Shown here in pieces: positions 10,720-23,089 of a stretch of 64,000 nt of DNA. This DNA comes from Datura wrightii. Taxonomy: Eukaryota > Streptophyta > Magnoliopsida > Solanales > Solanaceae. The number at the start of each line of letters is the position of its first letter. Within the stretch, counting starts at the first letter, position 1. Under the pieces are notes generated by a model. The model was not told where the DNA came from, searched no databases, and saw only the letters and a list, made by a program, of their open reading frames with translations. The stretch spans positions 152,642,001 through 152,706,000 of the forward strand of contig JASDFA010000027.1 in NCBI GenBank assembly GCA_035772735.1, written 5' to 3'. A program made the translations under genes and the position numbers.

Positions 10720-12335
10720 TGTTATACCCCGAAAATTCAAAGATTAGACCCGAGATTTGAAATGGAGAAAATAGAATTTTTTGCACCAGGTCACAGAACG
10801 GGTCATCATGTCACCTGTTAGATTGACCACGAGTCATTAAGTGACTCGTGGTAAAGGGTGTTGACTTACCAAGAAATATTCAGAGTTAGGGTGATCAGCG
10901 GTGTGACCATGAGTCATAGTTAGCCCCACAAGTCATTGGGTCACCCGTGGTCAAGGGTATTTAGCGGATGAAGGATGAGTGGGAAGTGTACTTCATGATT
11001 GGATCCCACGAATCATGGTTAGTCACCATGATTCATTAGGTGAGTCGTGGTCAGGCTTTGGTGAAAGAATTGAGATGTTGGGTAGTGAAGGTAACGAGTG
11101 ATGACCACCAGTCGTGGTCACCAATGATGATCCATTCGGTCCCTAGTGGGGATCCTTCGAGGAATAGTGGCAGTGCGCATGAGGACAGATGATGACTCAT
11201 TCCCTTTGACGATGACTCGTCCAGTCCCTCGTGGGGACTAGCACTCAATTATTTTCTACGAATTTAGTAAAGGCTTATCCACAATTCCTCTGATCCTAAG
11301 GCCTAAAATATATTGTTTTAAGCTATGAATGATGAGTTTTAAGAGGGTTAAGTTCATTTTAGGCTATTCTTACTCATGCATGCAAGAGTTAAGGTCAAGA
11401 GAGGTGATCAAGCTCAATTTCCTCTAAGTTTTCTTTAATTCTTCATTGCACAATCGGAGAAGTGTAGAATCAGATCCTATCAGGTATGTGAGGTTATGAA
11501 TTGGTGAATTTGTTTAAACCCATGCCCAATCCCTCTCTAATTCATGAAAATCTATATGTTGATCCTATGGGGTTCTAACCCAATGCATGAACCATGGGTA
11601 TGATCAAAGTTTGTTACTACTACTGAATTACGATTGATGGGAAAGTTTTATATTGTTCTCAATTATAATCATGTTTTTAAGATTTATAAATTAAAATCCC
11701 CATCCATGAAAAATTCATGAAAGTTGAGATTTATGATATATTTTCAAGTATTATGAGATATTTATTATGAAAAGAATGTTTTCAAGTTACTCATATTTAT
11801 GATCATGTTTTCAAGTGAATTAAGTATTTCAAGCATGTTTAAGTATTGGGCAAGCCCCTATCTTCATGTATGATTATGATTTTCAAGTTAATTAGCTTAC
11901 CACATGGTTTTGGAGTCAAGACTCCCAATTATGTTCAGCTCGTGGTATGGTTTGAGCCAAGGCTCTTCATGTATTATTCAGATTTATATAGACAATGTTC
12001 GACTTCATTGAAAAACAATGGAGAGCATATACATATTTTTTAGAGTAGTGTCTAGCGCTGAGTAGGCTAAGGGTCAGTCAACCCTACACCTCAGAACTAC
12101 GCGCCAAGGTAGGTATGGTCAGATTATATTGGGACCTCTTATTTGAGCTTTACCCTTACACAAGGGACCTTCTGCTTGATATTGATATCATGGTAGCATC
12201 CTTAGCCCTGGCAAGGCTTTGGATGGCTCTGCCCTCTTGAGTGTGATAGCTAAGACTACTTAAGCTCTATCATGTTAATGTCGATTATATGACGCCATTA
12301 TTCCTCATGATTTAATTTATTCATGTTTAATTTAT
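10720..12335 (+). repeat. Truncated Del LTR K
   Basis: It starts TGTTATACCCC, preceded by GCTTA, and follows the course of the LTR of element F (54991-59822) through the GACTCGT-rich part (10790-11230), AT-rich middle and the GTGTCTAGCGCTGAGTAGGC segment (about 12048). It breaks off at about 12335, short of the 3' end, where a minus-strand gag begins. No internal region of this element is present. Confidence 0.82.
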
Positions 12336-12510
12336 TCATGTTTTGACCAAAACCACCTGCTGGTTCACCTGATTAGTGACTGTCTGTGTGAGCAGTTGGA
12401 TAGCCGCTCTAAACTCTGTGGAGGATGCTGGGTCATCCTGAGGGGCAGTTGAAGCTGCTAGGTCAATGAGCATTGCCGGTCCTTCTTCCGCTACCACATC
12501 GTGGAGGTAT
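12336..12510 (-). pseudogene. gag N-terminus of element C, truncated
   Basis: Alignment with element A puts the start at 12510, where ATG has become ATA. It follows a TTTCAG acceptor-like site exactly as in A. A stop comes 16 codons in; the frame alternative contains STEFRAAIQLL and TVTNQVNQQ, matching gag of A at about 1320-1380. The gene is cut off at 12336 after about 58 codons, before the capsid domain. Confidence 0.8.
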
Positions 12511-12710
12511 GATTTCACTGAAATGTTATAGAGCACAAGTTAGGAGAACGTTTCTGGAATTGTATTTCAATGCCCGATAAAGAGTATGAACAAAAGGGAG
12601 TTTTCCTAATAACGTCTCGTAGTCTCCCCATCATAATATGGCGCACTTCACACCCATAAACTGACTCTACCCGATGCGGCTTTCCGACATCCTAGAATAC
12701 GCTAAACATA

Positions 12711-12728
12711 GGGCTCGGATGCCAAGTT
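12711..12728 (-). other. Primer-binding site of element C
   Basis: On the minus strand the LTR end is followed by CTTGGCATCCGAGCCC, an initiator-Met type primer site with two or three changes from that of element A. Confidence 0.8.
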
Positions 12729-15181
12729 TTTCACCCCCTGAGTCTATACCCTGGATGGGACATGGTACATTGAGTCACAAGTAATCCCAAGTAAACCCCT
12801 GGCCTATCATAACACTGGAATTCCGAGTAAAAACATGCGGAAGCATTAAAGTAATAACATAAAACATTTATGAGTTTAAAGCAAAAGAAACAAAGCTAAA
12901 AATCTAAAACTATGATTGAGTCTTAAAACCATCTATCTAATGAGTTACTGGGAAGAGCTCCCAGCTAACTCTAAGTCTAACTGAAAGAAAAAAATGTAAG
13001 AAAATAACCATCGTCCTTGAAAGATGAGGACTCACCAACGATGCAGCTAAAAACTTCTGAGCGAGGTCTACTAACGGTGATGAGTTTGAGAACCTGCAGC
13101 TATATCATAAAATGATATAGCATAAAAGATATGTGTCAGTACTCTAAATGTACTGAGTAAGTGAGAGAAACCATAACATGGAAAATAAAATGAATAAACT
13201 ATAAAGACATGGAATAACCAACTGAAATGCTGAAACTGAATAAACTTAACATACTGAAGTGGTCAAAATGACCCTGTCTGATGGTCAAAGACATGCCCTG
13301 AATGTGAGATGCTGAATCTGAACTAACTATACTGAACTGGATAAGCTGAGACTATTCTAAACTCGGCTAATAAGAGACTGAACTGAACTGACTAGTGGGA
13401 GAGTCTATAACCTACATATAACCACGTGAGCTAGACATGGAGTCCAATGTATACCCCCTATCGTAAGAACCCAATATACCTTGCCAGGATTTAAAGGCAT
13501 GAACTAAGTGATCATGGTTTTGGGCCATCAGGCCAATAGAATATAACCTACGCAGCAGCATAGTTCTGGGAACCTAGGTGTGCTAGAACCCCGGTCCGCT
13601 CGGTGCTAAGTCCTACTCCCACTTTATAGTTCTAGACTAACTACTAAGCTGATAGCTCGAAACTGGGCCTAAGACTAAGTCAGGAATACCAATCCGGAAG
13701 TACCCTGAGAGTCTTATCTGACTGGATTCTGTAACTGGTATTGTAAGATTGGTCAGACCTGCTTATCTTGATGCGTTATAACCATACTGTAATCTAATAC
13801 TAAGTCTAATATTTATAACAAGGAGGCATCACGGATACCTCAAGAATTAATGGTAGTCAAACTGATCAGCTGACATTTCTAGACAATATTATGTATGCTA
13901 AAATTCTGACTGAGACTGGAAATGTAAATATCTGAGTAAAATTTCCACATACATTAATAAAATGGGGATATCAAATCTCATAGAATCAAGCTGTAGGGAA
14001 CCTAATACAATACACAAGATTCTAACTTCTACTAGACTAACTACTAGGGATAAAACATTCCGCGAGATACAATTATCATAAACTTCTAGAATTAGGGAAT
14101 AATTAAGCAGTTAAAAATCATGAGAAATACTCTACTTGAAATATCAAGGAAAATAGTCTGACAAGTTTCTACAATTCGATTCCACAGGGCTGAACTAATA
14201 GAGAAAAATAGAGGGGATTTTAGGGACAGAAGGGAAGAACTATTCCCTTATTGAATTCTCACATACTTGGCTTAGAAATCCCTAAATAAGAAAGCTTGAA
14301 ATTCTACACTGATGAGGAAACCTAGTTCTTTCTTGAGAGTAGAAATATGATGGCTTTTTCTGAGAGATAATGTGGGGAATGAGGGGGAAGACCTTCAATC
14401 CCTCTAATATTTTAGAAATTAATACTTAAAACATTGTAGTTAGGGACTAAGTAGGTGGAAAATTACAAAAATAACCCTGGTATAAAAATCTGAAAACTGC
14501 CCGACAAGGTCCCAATGGGTTATTCAATGAGTCATTGGTTATGAAAATGACTCGTTGGGACCTCTTATTGGTTCCACTGCCTGGAACTTGAAAACACTGG
14601 ATCTGGCAACGGGGGTCACCACGACTCATTTGATACCAATGGGTCATTGGTTACACCGTGGTTACTGAACGGGGAATACATGAAGGGTCTAACGATGGGT
14701 GACACAATGACTCGTTGGTGGACCTAACGGGTTGTTGTGTCCAGTCGTTGGGTTCACTGGAGGATTTTTGAAAATTCTCTAACATTACACGAAGGTTGAT
14801 GAAAACAACTCATTGTGGGAAACAACAGGTCGTTGTTTCCACTCGTCATCACTGGAAGGTGATTTCTGGGTTTTCTACCCAACGACTCTCACAACAATTC
14901 GTTCTTAGAAACAATGACTCGTTGCTTGAGTCGTGGGGTCCTGGAGAGGATTCCCATGCTGGGGAAACCACAACTAATAGGATGACTCATTTTTCCTTAC
15001 AACGGGTCTTTCCTTGTCTCATGGGTTCCCGAGAGACCAGACCTTGCTGACCACAACTGACACAATGAGTCGTTGGAGCTGACCACGACTCACTGTCTCA
15101 GTCGTTCCAATTTTCTGTTTTTTCTACTAGATAGTTCTTGTAAGTTTTGAGCTTGGTTTAAGAAAGTTTTGAGGTGTTACA
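12729..15181 (-). repeat. 5' LTR of element C (complete, 2453 bp)
   Basis: On the minus strand it begins TGTAACACC (15181) and ends GGGGGTGAAA, with the final CA mutated. It matches the element A LTR. The inverted repeat is CTATATCAT/ATGATATAG at 13091-13113, and the GTGAGT donor-like site is at 13030-13035. The U3 part (14500-15120) is dense in ATGACTC/GACTCGT motifs. Open frames at 14447-14647 and 14796-15050 are chance frames in this repeat-rich U3. Confidence 0.9.
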
Positions 15182-15573
15182 CATTATCTAAAACAATGAC
15201 TCATCACTCCGCTCGTCGTCATCATTGCTTCACTTGCATAAATTCCCAACTTCTTCTAATAGGTACACACCACTAATTGTTACTTGACACAATGACTCAT
15301 GGTATCCATCCATTTTCTCTACACAAACATTGACCCCTTTTTGGGACTCCACTCAACGACTTCTTAGAACAATCCATTGGACACACCAATGAGTTGTTGC
15401 TAGGTCCGTTGTTTCTAGGAATGGACTGACTGAAGGCCTAGAACAAGGCATACCACTAGGCGTTATTTCCAAGACCAGCTTGTTACTTGAGTCGTTCTAT
15501 GATTCTAGTGTAGTTTTCCTATTTTCTCTGTATCAACCCTTAGGTCTAATCATAGGGGCTTTTGGGGTGTTAC
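15182..15573 (-). repeat. Del LTR fragment L (U3 start)
   Basis: Read on the minus strand it begins TGTAACACCCC at 15573 and has the GACTCGT-like motifs and layout of a Del U3 start for about 390 bases. It then meets the start of the element C LTR at 15181. No rest of this LTR is found nearby, so it is a truncated piece. Confidence 0.65.
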
Positions 15574-16140
15574 ACTACTGGCCTAGTGTTGACCCTACCA
15601 GAGGGTACAGAGGATTTTGTTGTGTATTTCAATGCATCCATAGTGGGCTTTGGTTGTGTATTGACGCATATCGACAAGGTTATAGCTTATGCTTCCAGAA
15701 AACTTAAGGTCCATGAGAAAAATTATCTGACTTAAAACCTTTAATTGGCAGCAGTAGTGTTTGGATTAAAGATTTGGCGACATTACCTTTATGGTGTGCA
15801 TGTTGATGTGTTCACAGATCATAAGAATCTTTAGTGTATATGTTTTCAACTAGAAGGAGTTAAATCTAAGACAAATGAGATGGCTCGAATTGCTTAAGAA
15901 CTATGATGAGCATTCTCTACCACCTGAGTAAAGCAAATGTGGTTGTTGATGCTCTTAGCAGGCGATCAATAGGCAGTACAACCCACGTAGAAGAAGGAAA
16001 AAAAGAGTTAGATAAGGACTTGCATAGACTTCCACTTTTAGGAGTTCATCTTCTAGACTTTGAAGAGGGAAGTGCGCTTGTACAAAATTAGGCCAAATCA
16101 TCTCTAGGAGTAGAAGTTAAATAAAAATAGAATAGAGATC
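15574..16140 (+). pseudogene. Orphan Del RNase H fragment
   Basis: The plus strand encodes LTLPEGTEDFVVYFNAS, then GFGCVLTHIDKVIAYASRKL, KVHEKNYLT, LAAVVFGLKIWRHYLYGVHV and DVFTDHKNL, then ILYHLSKANVVVDALSRRSI and the linker to integrase as far as about 16130. The first catalytic Asp is now Asn (FNAS). Stops are frequent. Neither RT nor integrase is attached: it is an isolated piece between two minus-strand fragments. Confidence 0.85.
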
Positions 16141-17227
16141 CCACCTTGCTCGTGGTTTCTTTCCTCTTGGAAACCATTTTTTGTAAGAAACATAATAGCA
16201 CAAATGTGAGAAAATTTACTAGAGCTCAACTCTATAGCACGATCTAGAATATGAAAGAGGAGTAACATTATTAAATGTTCCATAGCTTCTAATTATAAAT
16301 ATGGTGCATCTCACACCTATTAGTTAGACTCTACTAGATACGGCTTCGTTGAATCCGTATGACACATGATCCTAGTGCCACAATTCTAAGTTTCTCATGC
16401 CCCGACCCTGGTCCTAGGCAAGACCAGCACTCACAGCCTTAACTTTTCTGAGCAAACCAGCTAATATGACATAGGTTTTTACATTAACAAAAGAGATAAT
16501 ATAACTTTATATCATATTAAAAATCATTTAAGGGAAACAAAGTATCACTTCAAAAACTTTTGGTTAGATCAAAATGTAAAATTCATAAACGTCATTCAAG
16601 ATTCTAGTCCCATCTAATCTATGAAATCGCTGACATAAATGAATAAAAAATTTATCGAGACAAGGCACCAAGTATACCTCTAAGATAAAAACTACAAACT
16701 TAATATGAAAACTAAGCCCCAAATTCAAGAAGGGCTCACCAAAAGCATAATATATGAAACCTAGTATGAAACTCGATCATCTGCCTGTGTACTTGATTCT
16801 ATATTACTAAAATTACAGCACCCTGGGCAAAAAGGACATAAATACTTATGGAATTATACTATATGTAATATGGGAGAGTGAAAATATGAACATAACTTTA
16901 ATAGGAAGAAAACCAAGAAAATATGGTTACAACATGAGGGGAAATCAAAAGATTAAAAAAATCAATAATTTGACCTTATTGTATTCATCCTTCATAAAAC
17001 ATTAGTTCGTTAAGGAAGGTTCGTAGTGTTACCAACATTATCCATCATGTAAGCACATATATTCTAATCTCCATCTGACTAGCTAAGACATGTCACACCT
17101 TGCTAGGATATGAGACATACATGACATAATTGCTTGCAAGAATCTATATTAAGCATTTATCAAGGGAACATAGAGGATTCACCTGAGTAATGGAATGATC
17201 CATATCCTACGTTTGTATATGTAGTTT
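16141..17227 (-). mobile_element. Leader and LTR part of a third Del-like family (M), interrupted by element B
   Basis: Minus-strand leader sequence (16240-16370) resembles the pre-gag leader of the other Del elements. A decayed primer site at about 16376-16399 still aligns with that of element A at its ends (AACTT and GGCACTAGG). The LTR end, about 16404, reads GGGTCGGGGCATGA on the minus strand. The LTR body to 17227 is AT-rich and unlike the other LTRs here. Element B is inserted at 17228; the continuation is at 27673-27844. Confidence 0.6.
17223..17227. repeat. Target-site duplication of element B, left
   Basis: AGTTT stands directly before the LTR end TGTCACG. The same five bases stand directly after the other LTR at 27668-27672. 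Confidence 0.9.
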
Positions 17228-19498
17228 TGTCACGACCCGAACATAGGCCCAGATGGAGATAAGGGACAAGGAACCCCGAGAGGCTCCAAGTCAACCCATG
17301 GCATGAACATAGTAGCAAAGAACATACAAAAAGCAGAAACTAAAATACTAAACCATGCTTAAAACGGGAGTCTTCATACAAATCAATCTAAAACAGAATC
17401 AACACTAATAAGCTGATTTTTTTACATGTTGTCTGATAAGCCTTTAACATAACTAATGAGATGATGGGACAACATCCCCAACTTATTCTGAAACTGAAAT
17501 AACATAATAATGGATAATTGAATGTCCTCGAAGGACGAGGAATCACCAACTCTAGCTAAAACAGGTCTGAGGGGAAATTAGGACTAATGTTGCGGCTAAG
17601 ACTAATCCCTCAGACCTGTATTATGAAACGATACAAAATAGAGTATTCGGTTAGTACTTGGAATGTACTGAGCATGCAAAGTACGTAAAACGGACAATTA
17701 AAATACATAAGATTTCATAAGAGTAGGACAGCATGAACATGAAGTAAATATCATAATATAAACATGAGGGCTTAAGGTTTTCAACCATTCTTAATCTAAT
17801 CATAATCTTAGTCATAAAAGAAACCTTATAAGAACATAATTTGAGCCAAAGTAACATAAATTTAGCAATACATAAATAATGAGGAACAATGGAAGAACTC
17901 ATCTTAACCGACACCATCATGATAGAGCTTACATAATGCCCCAACGTTTTGCTCAAATGGGAAGAGCCGTCCTAGGCTTGCTATGGAAGGGATGTGCATG
18001 ATGTAATATTATAGGGGATCTAAAAATATGTGTATATACATGTGGTGGCATGTAGTTCTGAGACCATGGGGTATACCTAATCGCCGGGTATACTCGGTGC
18101 TAGACACTGCTCCCATAAACATGACATGAGGCTCTTATGGTAATCATCTAATCATTTCATGAAGTTCATGGGCAAATAAATCATAGCATACTTGATCATA
18201 CTTGAAATACATGATTAGCCATGAATAGGGGCCCGTGAGTCGGCTAAGTGTCATAAATTCATAAATCATGAAGAACATGCATACTTGTGAAAATTGATAT
18301 ACTTTATATTCATACATCCATGAAGAATAACTGAAGAGAAATCATAACATGAATCATAAATCATAATATAGGCTTAAAAAGATCAAAATCACAATAGAAT
18401 CATAACTTGACATTACATGAAACCTTGAGTAATTGAGCATCGATTGATTGAGATTTGAAACCATAAAAATTATAATCAATTATAAATATAAAATCAGCCC
18501 ATAGACCATAAAACAACATTTGAAATATGAACGAAATTGACCCTTAATCAAACTATAGAGAATTCCATAAATTTGGGGTTAAAACCCCATAAGATTATCA
18601 AATTTTAACTTAATACTTGAATTCATGAACATAGAGAGGAATTGGGGAACGAGAGTGAAGAGGAACTCTCATTCACAACCCTACATAGCTGGGTAATCTG
18701 ATCTTACACTATCCCTTGAAAGCCCAAAGGATTTGGAAAATGAATTGGGAAATTTCTCAAGCTTGATCTCCAAGGGAATACTATAAACATGCATGCATGG
18801 AATAGGAAGGCTTATGATAGGTTAAATACTCTTAAAACCATTCTAACTGAGCTTAAAATGACAAAGTTTAGGACCTTAGAGCTTAGGATTTATGAAAACA
18901 GGCTCTGCTAGTGACCACAACTCATACCAGGAGTCGTCCTTTGATACCACGACTCGTGGTATCACTCGTTACTAACACCCATGCTCTCCTCAGTTTCTGC
19001 TCTTTAAATGACAGTTATACATGATGAGCTATTACTCGCCACACCAATATGTTACTTCATCCTATCATCGCCACTGCCCTCGTGAACTAGGTTTTTGGAA
19101 TTCTCATAACAGGTCCCAAACATGAATCATTACGAGTGACAACGGGTCGTTGGATAATCAATTATCATTGTATGACTGCCACTGCACCTCTCCATGAGTA
19201 TTACCCATGGCTAAGTGCTCCTTAACACGAGCCATACCATGACTTAAGCAATCCCACCTAGGTCCACCTGCAATGACCAGCGACCACTGACAGCGGCCCT
19301 TTATAGTGACAAATGAGTCATGCCTTGGCTCGTTGGTCTAGGTCCTCACACCCAAAAGCTTAACAGGACTACCACCAATGACTCATCGTCCATTCCCATG
19401 ACTCGTACGACAAGTTGTCCTATGATATTTTCTTAACTTTTCTACCGATCTCATTCCTAAATCCCAAGCCTAGTCTTAGGCACTTTTGGGGTGTTATA
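17228..19498 (-). repeat. 3' LTR of element B (2271 bp)
   Basis: On the minus strand it begins TATAACACCCC (TG mutated to TA) after the polypurine tract and ends GGGTCGTGACA. It contains AGTAC/GTACT (17653-17657, 17665-17669), a decayed CTGTATC repeat (about 17617-17634) and a dense cluster of GACTCGT motifs at 18900-19430. It matches 23090-24496 plus 26778-27667. Confidence 0.92.
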
Positions 19499-19513
19499 AT
19501 ATCTCCCCTTGGG
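19499..19513 (-). other. Polypurine tract of element B
   Basis: On the minus strand CCCAAGGGGAGATAT directly precedes the 3' LTR. Confidence 0.85.
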
Positions 19514-19779
19514 AACATTCATCCTTGAATATGGGGTAAACATATTGAATCACTAGGAAAACCTGTCATCCCAAATACTAAACATCTAGAGTCAAAAATT
19601 GATGGAGTGACTGACCCTAGACTGAAACATATGACTAAACTGAATTCATGAATCACACATACATACATTGACATGAAAGAAACTAGGACACATGGACTAA
19701 GCATGAAATTGAATAGAGTACTAAGGATGAAAATGATACCTCAAGATGGAATTGAACTGGAAGGGAATAGATATGGGTA

Positions 19780-21235
19780 TTTAGCTATCATATTTGCTTT
19801 GGCCTCCCATGTAGCTCCCTTGACATGCCGATTTCTCTAGAAAACCTTTACTGAGGCTACTTCTTTGTTTCTTAGCTTCCAAACCTGATGATCAAGTATT
19901 TCAACCAGAACCTTTTTGTAGCTAAGGCTATCCTTCACACCTACGCTCTCCACTAGAACAACCAAAGCGGGATCACCCATGCACTTCTTTAAAAGCGACA
20001 AATGGAAAACTGCATGTATTGAAGCTAATTCTGAGGGCTACTCCAACTCATAGGCCACCTTGCCTACATGTCTCACAATCATGTACGAGCCAACATACCG
20101 GGGACTAAGTTTCCCCTTCTTTCTAAACCTCATCTCTCCCTTCATGGGAGACACCGTCAAAAACACCCAATCATCAACTTCAAACTCAAGCTCTCTCCTC
20201 CTCACATCCACATTCGACTTTTCTTGACTCTTAACTACTCTCAACCTTTACCTTCTAAGATGAACTTTCTCCATAGCCTTATGAACTAAACCAGGCCCTA
20301 TTGAGGTAGCTTCACCAACTTCAAACAACAAATAGGCAATCTACACCTCCGCCCATAAAGAGCCTCAAATGGAGCTATCTGAAAGCTGGAATGGTAACTG
20401 TTGGTATAGGAAAATTAGATCAAAGGTGGATAAACATCCTAGCTACCTTTGAAATCAATCACAAATTCGCTCAAGATATCCTCAAGAGTTTGAATGGTCC
20501 GTTCATCTTGACCATCTGTTTGCGGGTGAAATGCTGTACTAAGCTTGACCTGAGTACCAAGTCTCTTCAAAATGATCTCTAAAACTAGGAGGTAAACTAA
20601 GTACCTCTATCTAATATGATGGACAAGGGAACTCCATGAAACCAAACTAACTCTCATACATATAATTTAGCATAATCCTCCACTGATTTAGTAGTCTTGA
20701 TCGGTATATGATGAGCATCTTTAGTCAACTTGTCTACAACAACCCAAATCGAATCATACTATCAACAAGTACGAGGAAATTCTGTAATGAAGTCCATATT
20801 GATTTATTCCCTCTTCCAACTAGGGATACTAATTTCTTGAAGCACACCTCCAGGACTTTGATGCTCAACTTTCACCTGTTGATAATTCGAACACAGTGCC
20901 ACAAACTCTGCTATGTCCTTCTTCATGCCCTTTCACCAATAGACTTCTCGTAAGTCACGGTACATCTTGGTGGCAACTGGATGTATAGAATATCTTGATC
21001 CATAAGCCTCATGCAACATCCACTCCCTCAAGTCATCAACACCCGAAACACACAAATGACCCTGATATTGTAGTACACCATCTCTCCCTTGGGAGAAAGC
21101 CTCCACCTTCTAATAAATAACCACCTCCTTCAACTTTACCAAAATAAGGTCGCTGTCTTGCCTAGCCTTGGCTTTGGCTACCATAGAAGATTTTGACCTA
21201 TCCTGAATAATAACACCACCATCTGTTGAGTTCTG
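19780..21235 (-). pseudogene. Integrase and chromodomain remnant of element B
   Basis: From 21235 down, the minus strand reads the RNase H-integrase linker (STDGGVI, then LILVKLKEVV), the zinc-finger segment (HEAYGSRYSIHP, about 20990), EFVALCSNYQQVKVEH, then NMDFI with the first catalytic Asp near 20800. A TAA stop at 20814-20816 lies just before it. IILDRGT keeps the second Asp. Later parts switch frame repeatedly. The VRRRELEFEVDDWVFL and MKGEMRF.KKGKLSPRYVG blocks are at 20038-20244, and the chromodomain-like tail lies at about 19800-19960. Confidence 0.85.
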
Positions 21236-22085
21236 GAAAAAAAGCCACTAGAAAAACCCTGTCATAGTCTACCTGCACCTCCTCATACAAGTCTATCACT
21301 TTCGATTATCCCACGGCTCCTTGCCACTGACGCTATTCAAGAATTCTCCTATCTCCCATCGCTTGGCTAATAACTGTGCTTCATGAACTTTAACATACCT
21401 GGTACCTATAGCATGAATAGGGAGTTATCCTGAACGTACACTTGGAGCCATCATTTCCATCATCAGGAAACTTAGATAGGGCTTAGAGTAAAGAAACGCA
21501 CGAGCATGAATCATTCAACTAATCTAAGATGAGAATACACCTGATAGGGCACAATCTTATGAGTCGTACATGTTTAGAGACATCAGTTAACTTACATAAC
21601 GAGTTTATGACATGAGGTCAAGTCTTAGAGATTCGTAAAGTAATACTGGGATCGCTATATGAAGTTGTCATTTAGAATCCGGGGTCTATACATAAAATTG
21701 GATAGAGCACAACACTAATTGAGCATAAGAGAAATCATCAAAGCCTAAAGAGATTGGCATTCCATAGCTATTAGTGTTGAGATGCCTCAATTAGGGCACT
21801 CAAAATCTGACTTGGTTCATTGACTTATCATCTCCCCCTTAGCTTAAATCCATCTTTCAATGGCTCTGGAATCTTATTTAAGGTCAGGCTAAACCACTAA
21901 CTTGTGAATTTCCATTCATCTCTAAGGCTATCATTAAAGGCTTCATACTTATAACCATTCCATACCCTCCACAAAATAAATCTCATACTGTAATGCAAAA
22001 AGGGGTCTTGTACCTTATACAGTAGTCCTCGGGACTAGTAATATGCAAGGTTCGATATGGAAACTCATAACTTACCTGGGAAAAC
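21236..22085 (-). other. Unidentified 850-bp stretch replacing protease, RT and RNase H of element B
   Basis: Neither strand shows a domain I recognise between the zinc-knuckle region and the integrase linker. On the minus strand there is a purine run AAGGGGGAGATG ending near 21828, similar to a polypurine tract, so part of this may be a fragment of yet another LTR element. The other Del elements have about 2 kb of PR-RT-RNase H here. Confidence 0.5.
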
Positions 22086-22876
22086 ATCTGAAGTTGGTTG
22101 CCACATGTTTTCAGTAACCTGCTCTATAGAGATGGGCAATCTGCTGGAGTTGCTGATCTGGTGGTTGGAGCACTGGCTCTACCCTTACCCTTCTTAGCCG
22201 ATAGGCAATCCTTGTACATGTTTTCAGGCTTTTCACACCCGTAACAAACACCTAAACCAACTAAACCCCTTCTCGAATCTTTTCTACCACATTTCAAGCA
22301 TGCTGACTCACTAAATAGGGCTGCTGGAGGGGTGGCCGAGGCACGTCCTCCCTGGCCACTCTACTTGGCGAACAGTTAATCTCTGAGTTTATGATCAGGC
22401 TCGCCACACCAAAAGCAATCTTCTGAGCCCATTAGGCACTTCCCTAGGTGGTTCTTCCCACATTTTTTGCACGCTGGGTATGCAACCTCCTTTACCCTAG
22501 GTTTGCTCCCGTGAATCGAAGCCAAAGACTTCTGCAGGGAATGAAAGTGACTCCCACTACTTGACCCTTGTTGGGAACTCTGAAAGTCTTTAGTCCTAGG
22601 CCTTTTGTTCCCCAATTCTCCTCCCTTAAACTCTCCATCCATACTAAAACCACAAAACATAGACGGACTCCTCCTTGTGAAGTCTTGAACCCTAGTAGCT
22701 GTCGTCTCTCTGGTAGGGTTGGACGATGCGATTGTCTGCTTGTTAGTCTATGCGGTCATAGCTTGTATCCACATTCTTAAGGCGACCCCAAGCTCTACAT
22801 CCGTAACATGCCCGAACATTGGATCCGCTAGAGTTGGTAGGGCTGGCTAATTCCCGTTGGTGCTTTGAGGAGACAA
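22086..22876 (-). pseudogene. gag of element B, internally deleted, zinc-knuckle module duplicated
   Basis: The start aligns at 22876, where ATG is now TTG, right after an acceptor-like GTGCAG. The N-terminal part (ELGVALRMWIQAMTA, RVQDF) runs to about 22680. The capsid domain is absent. A 94-residue frame (22376-22660) holds the first zinc-knuckle pair: ACKKCGKNHLGKC (about 22470) and CFWCGEPDHKLRD. A second, diverged pair follows at about 22200-22320: ACLKCGRKD and CYGCEKPENMYKDC. One pair is normal for these elements, so this looks like a tandem duplication. Confidence 0.8.
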
Positions 22877-23072
22877 GTTTCTGCACACGCATATAGAACG
22901 AGTTAGAGGAATAGAGAGAGTTGAACTCATAGCACAAGGTAGAATCATGAAACAAGGGAAGTTTCCTAAAACATTTTGTAGACTCTTCATCGTAAGTGTG
23001 GCGCGCTTCACACATATGAAAAAGAATCTACTTAACACGTCTTTCATACATCTAGGATACTTCATGATCTAA

Positions 23073-23089
23073 TGCTCTGATACAAAGTT
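23073..23089 (-). other. Primer-binding site of element B
   Basis: On the minus strand AACTTTGTATCAGAGC follows the LTR end, an initiator-Met type site with one change in the core. Confidence 0.83.

Larger units (their letters stand above)
12336..15181 (-). mobile_element. Element C: 5' end of a Del/Tekay element (LTR, primer site, gag start)
   Basis: On the minus strand the order is LTR (15181 to 12729), primer site, leader and the first part of gag, truncated at 12336 against LTR K. The LTR is of the element A family by start, end and internal sequence. The rest of gag and all of pol are missing. Confidence 0.87.

Noticed and set aside
14796..15050. 84-codon frame in LTR U3
   Set aside because: Composed of the recurring GACTCGT-type repeats; absent as a frame in related LTRs.
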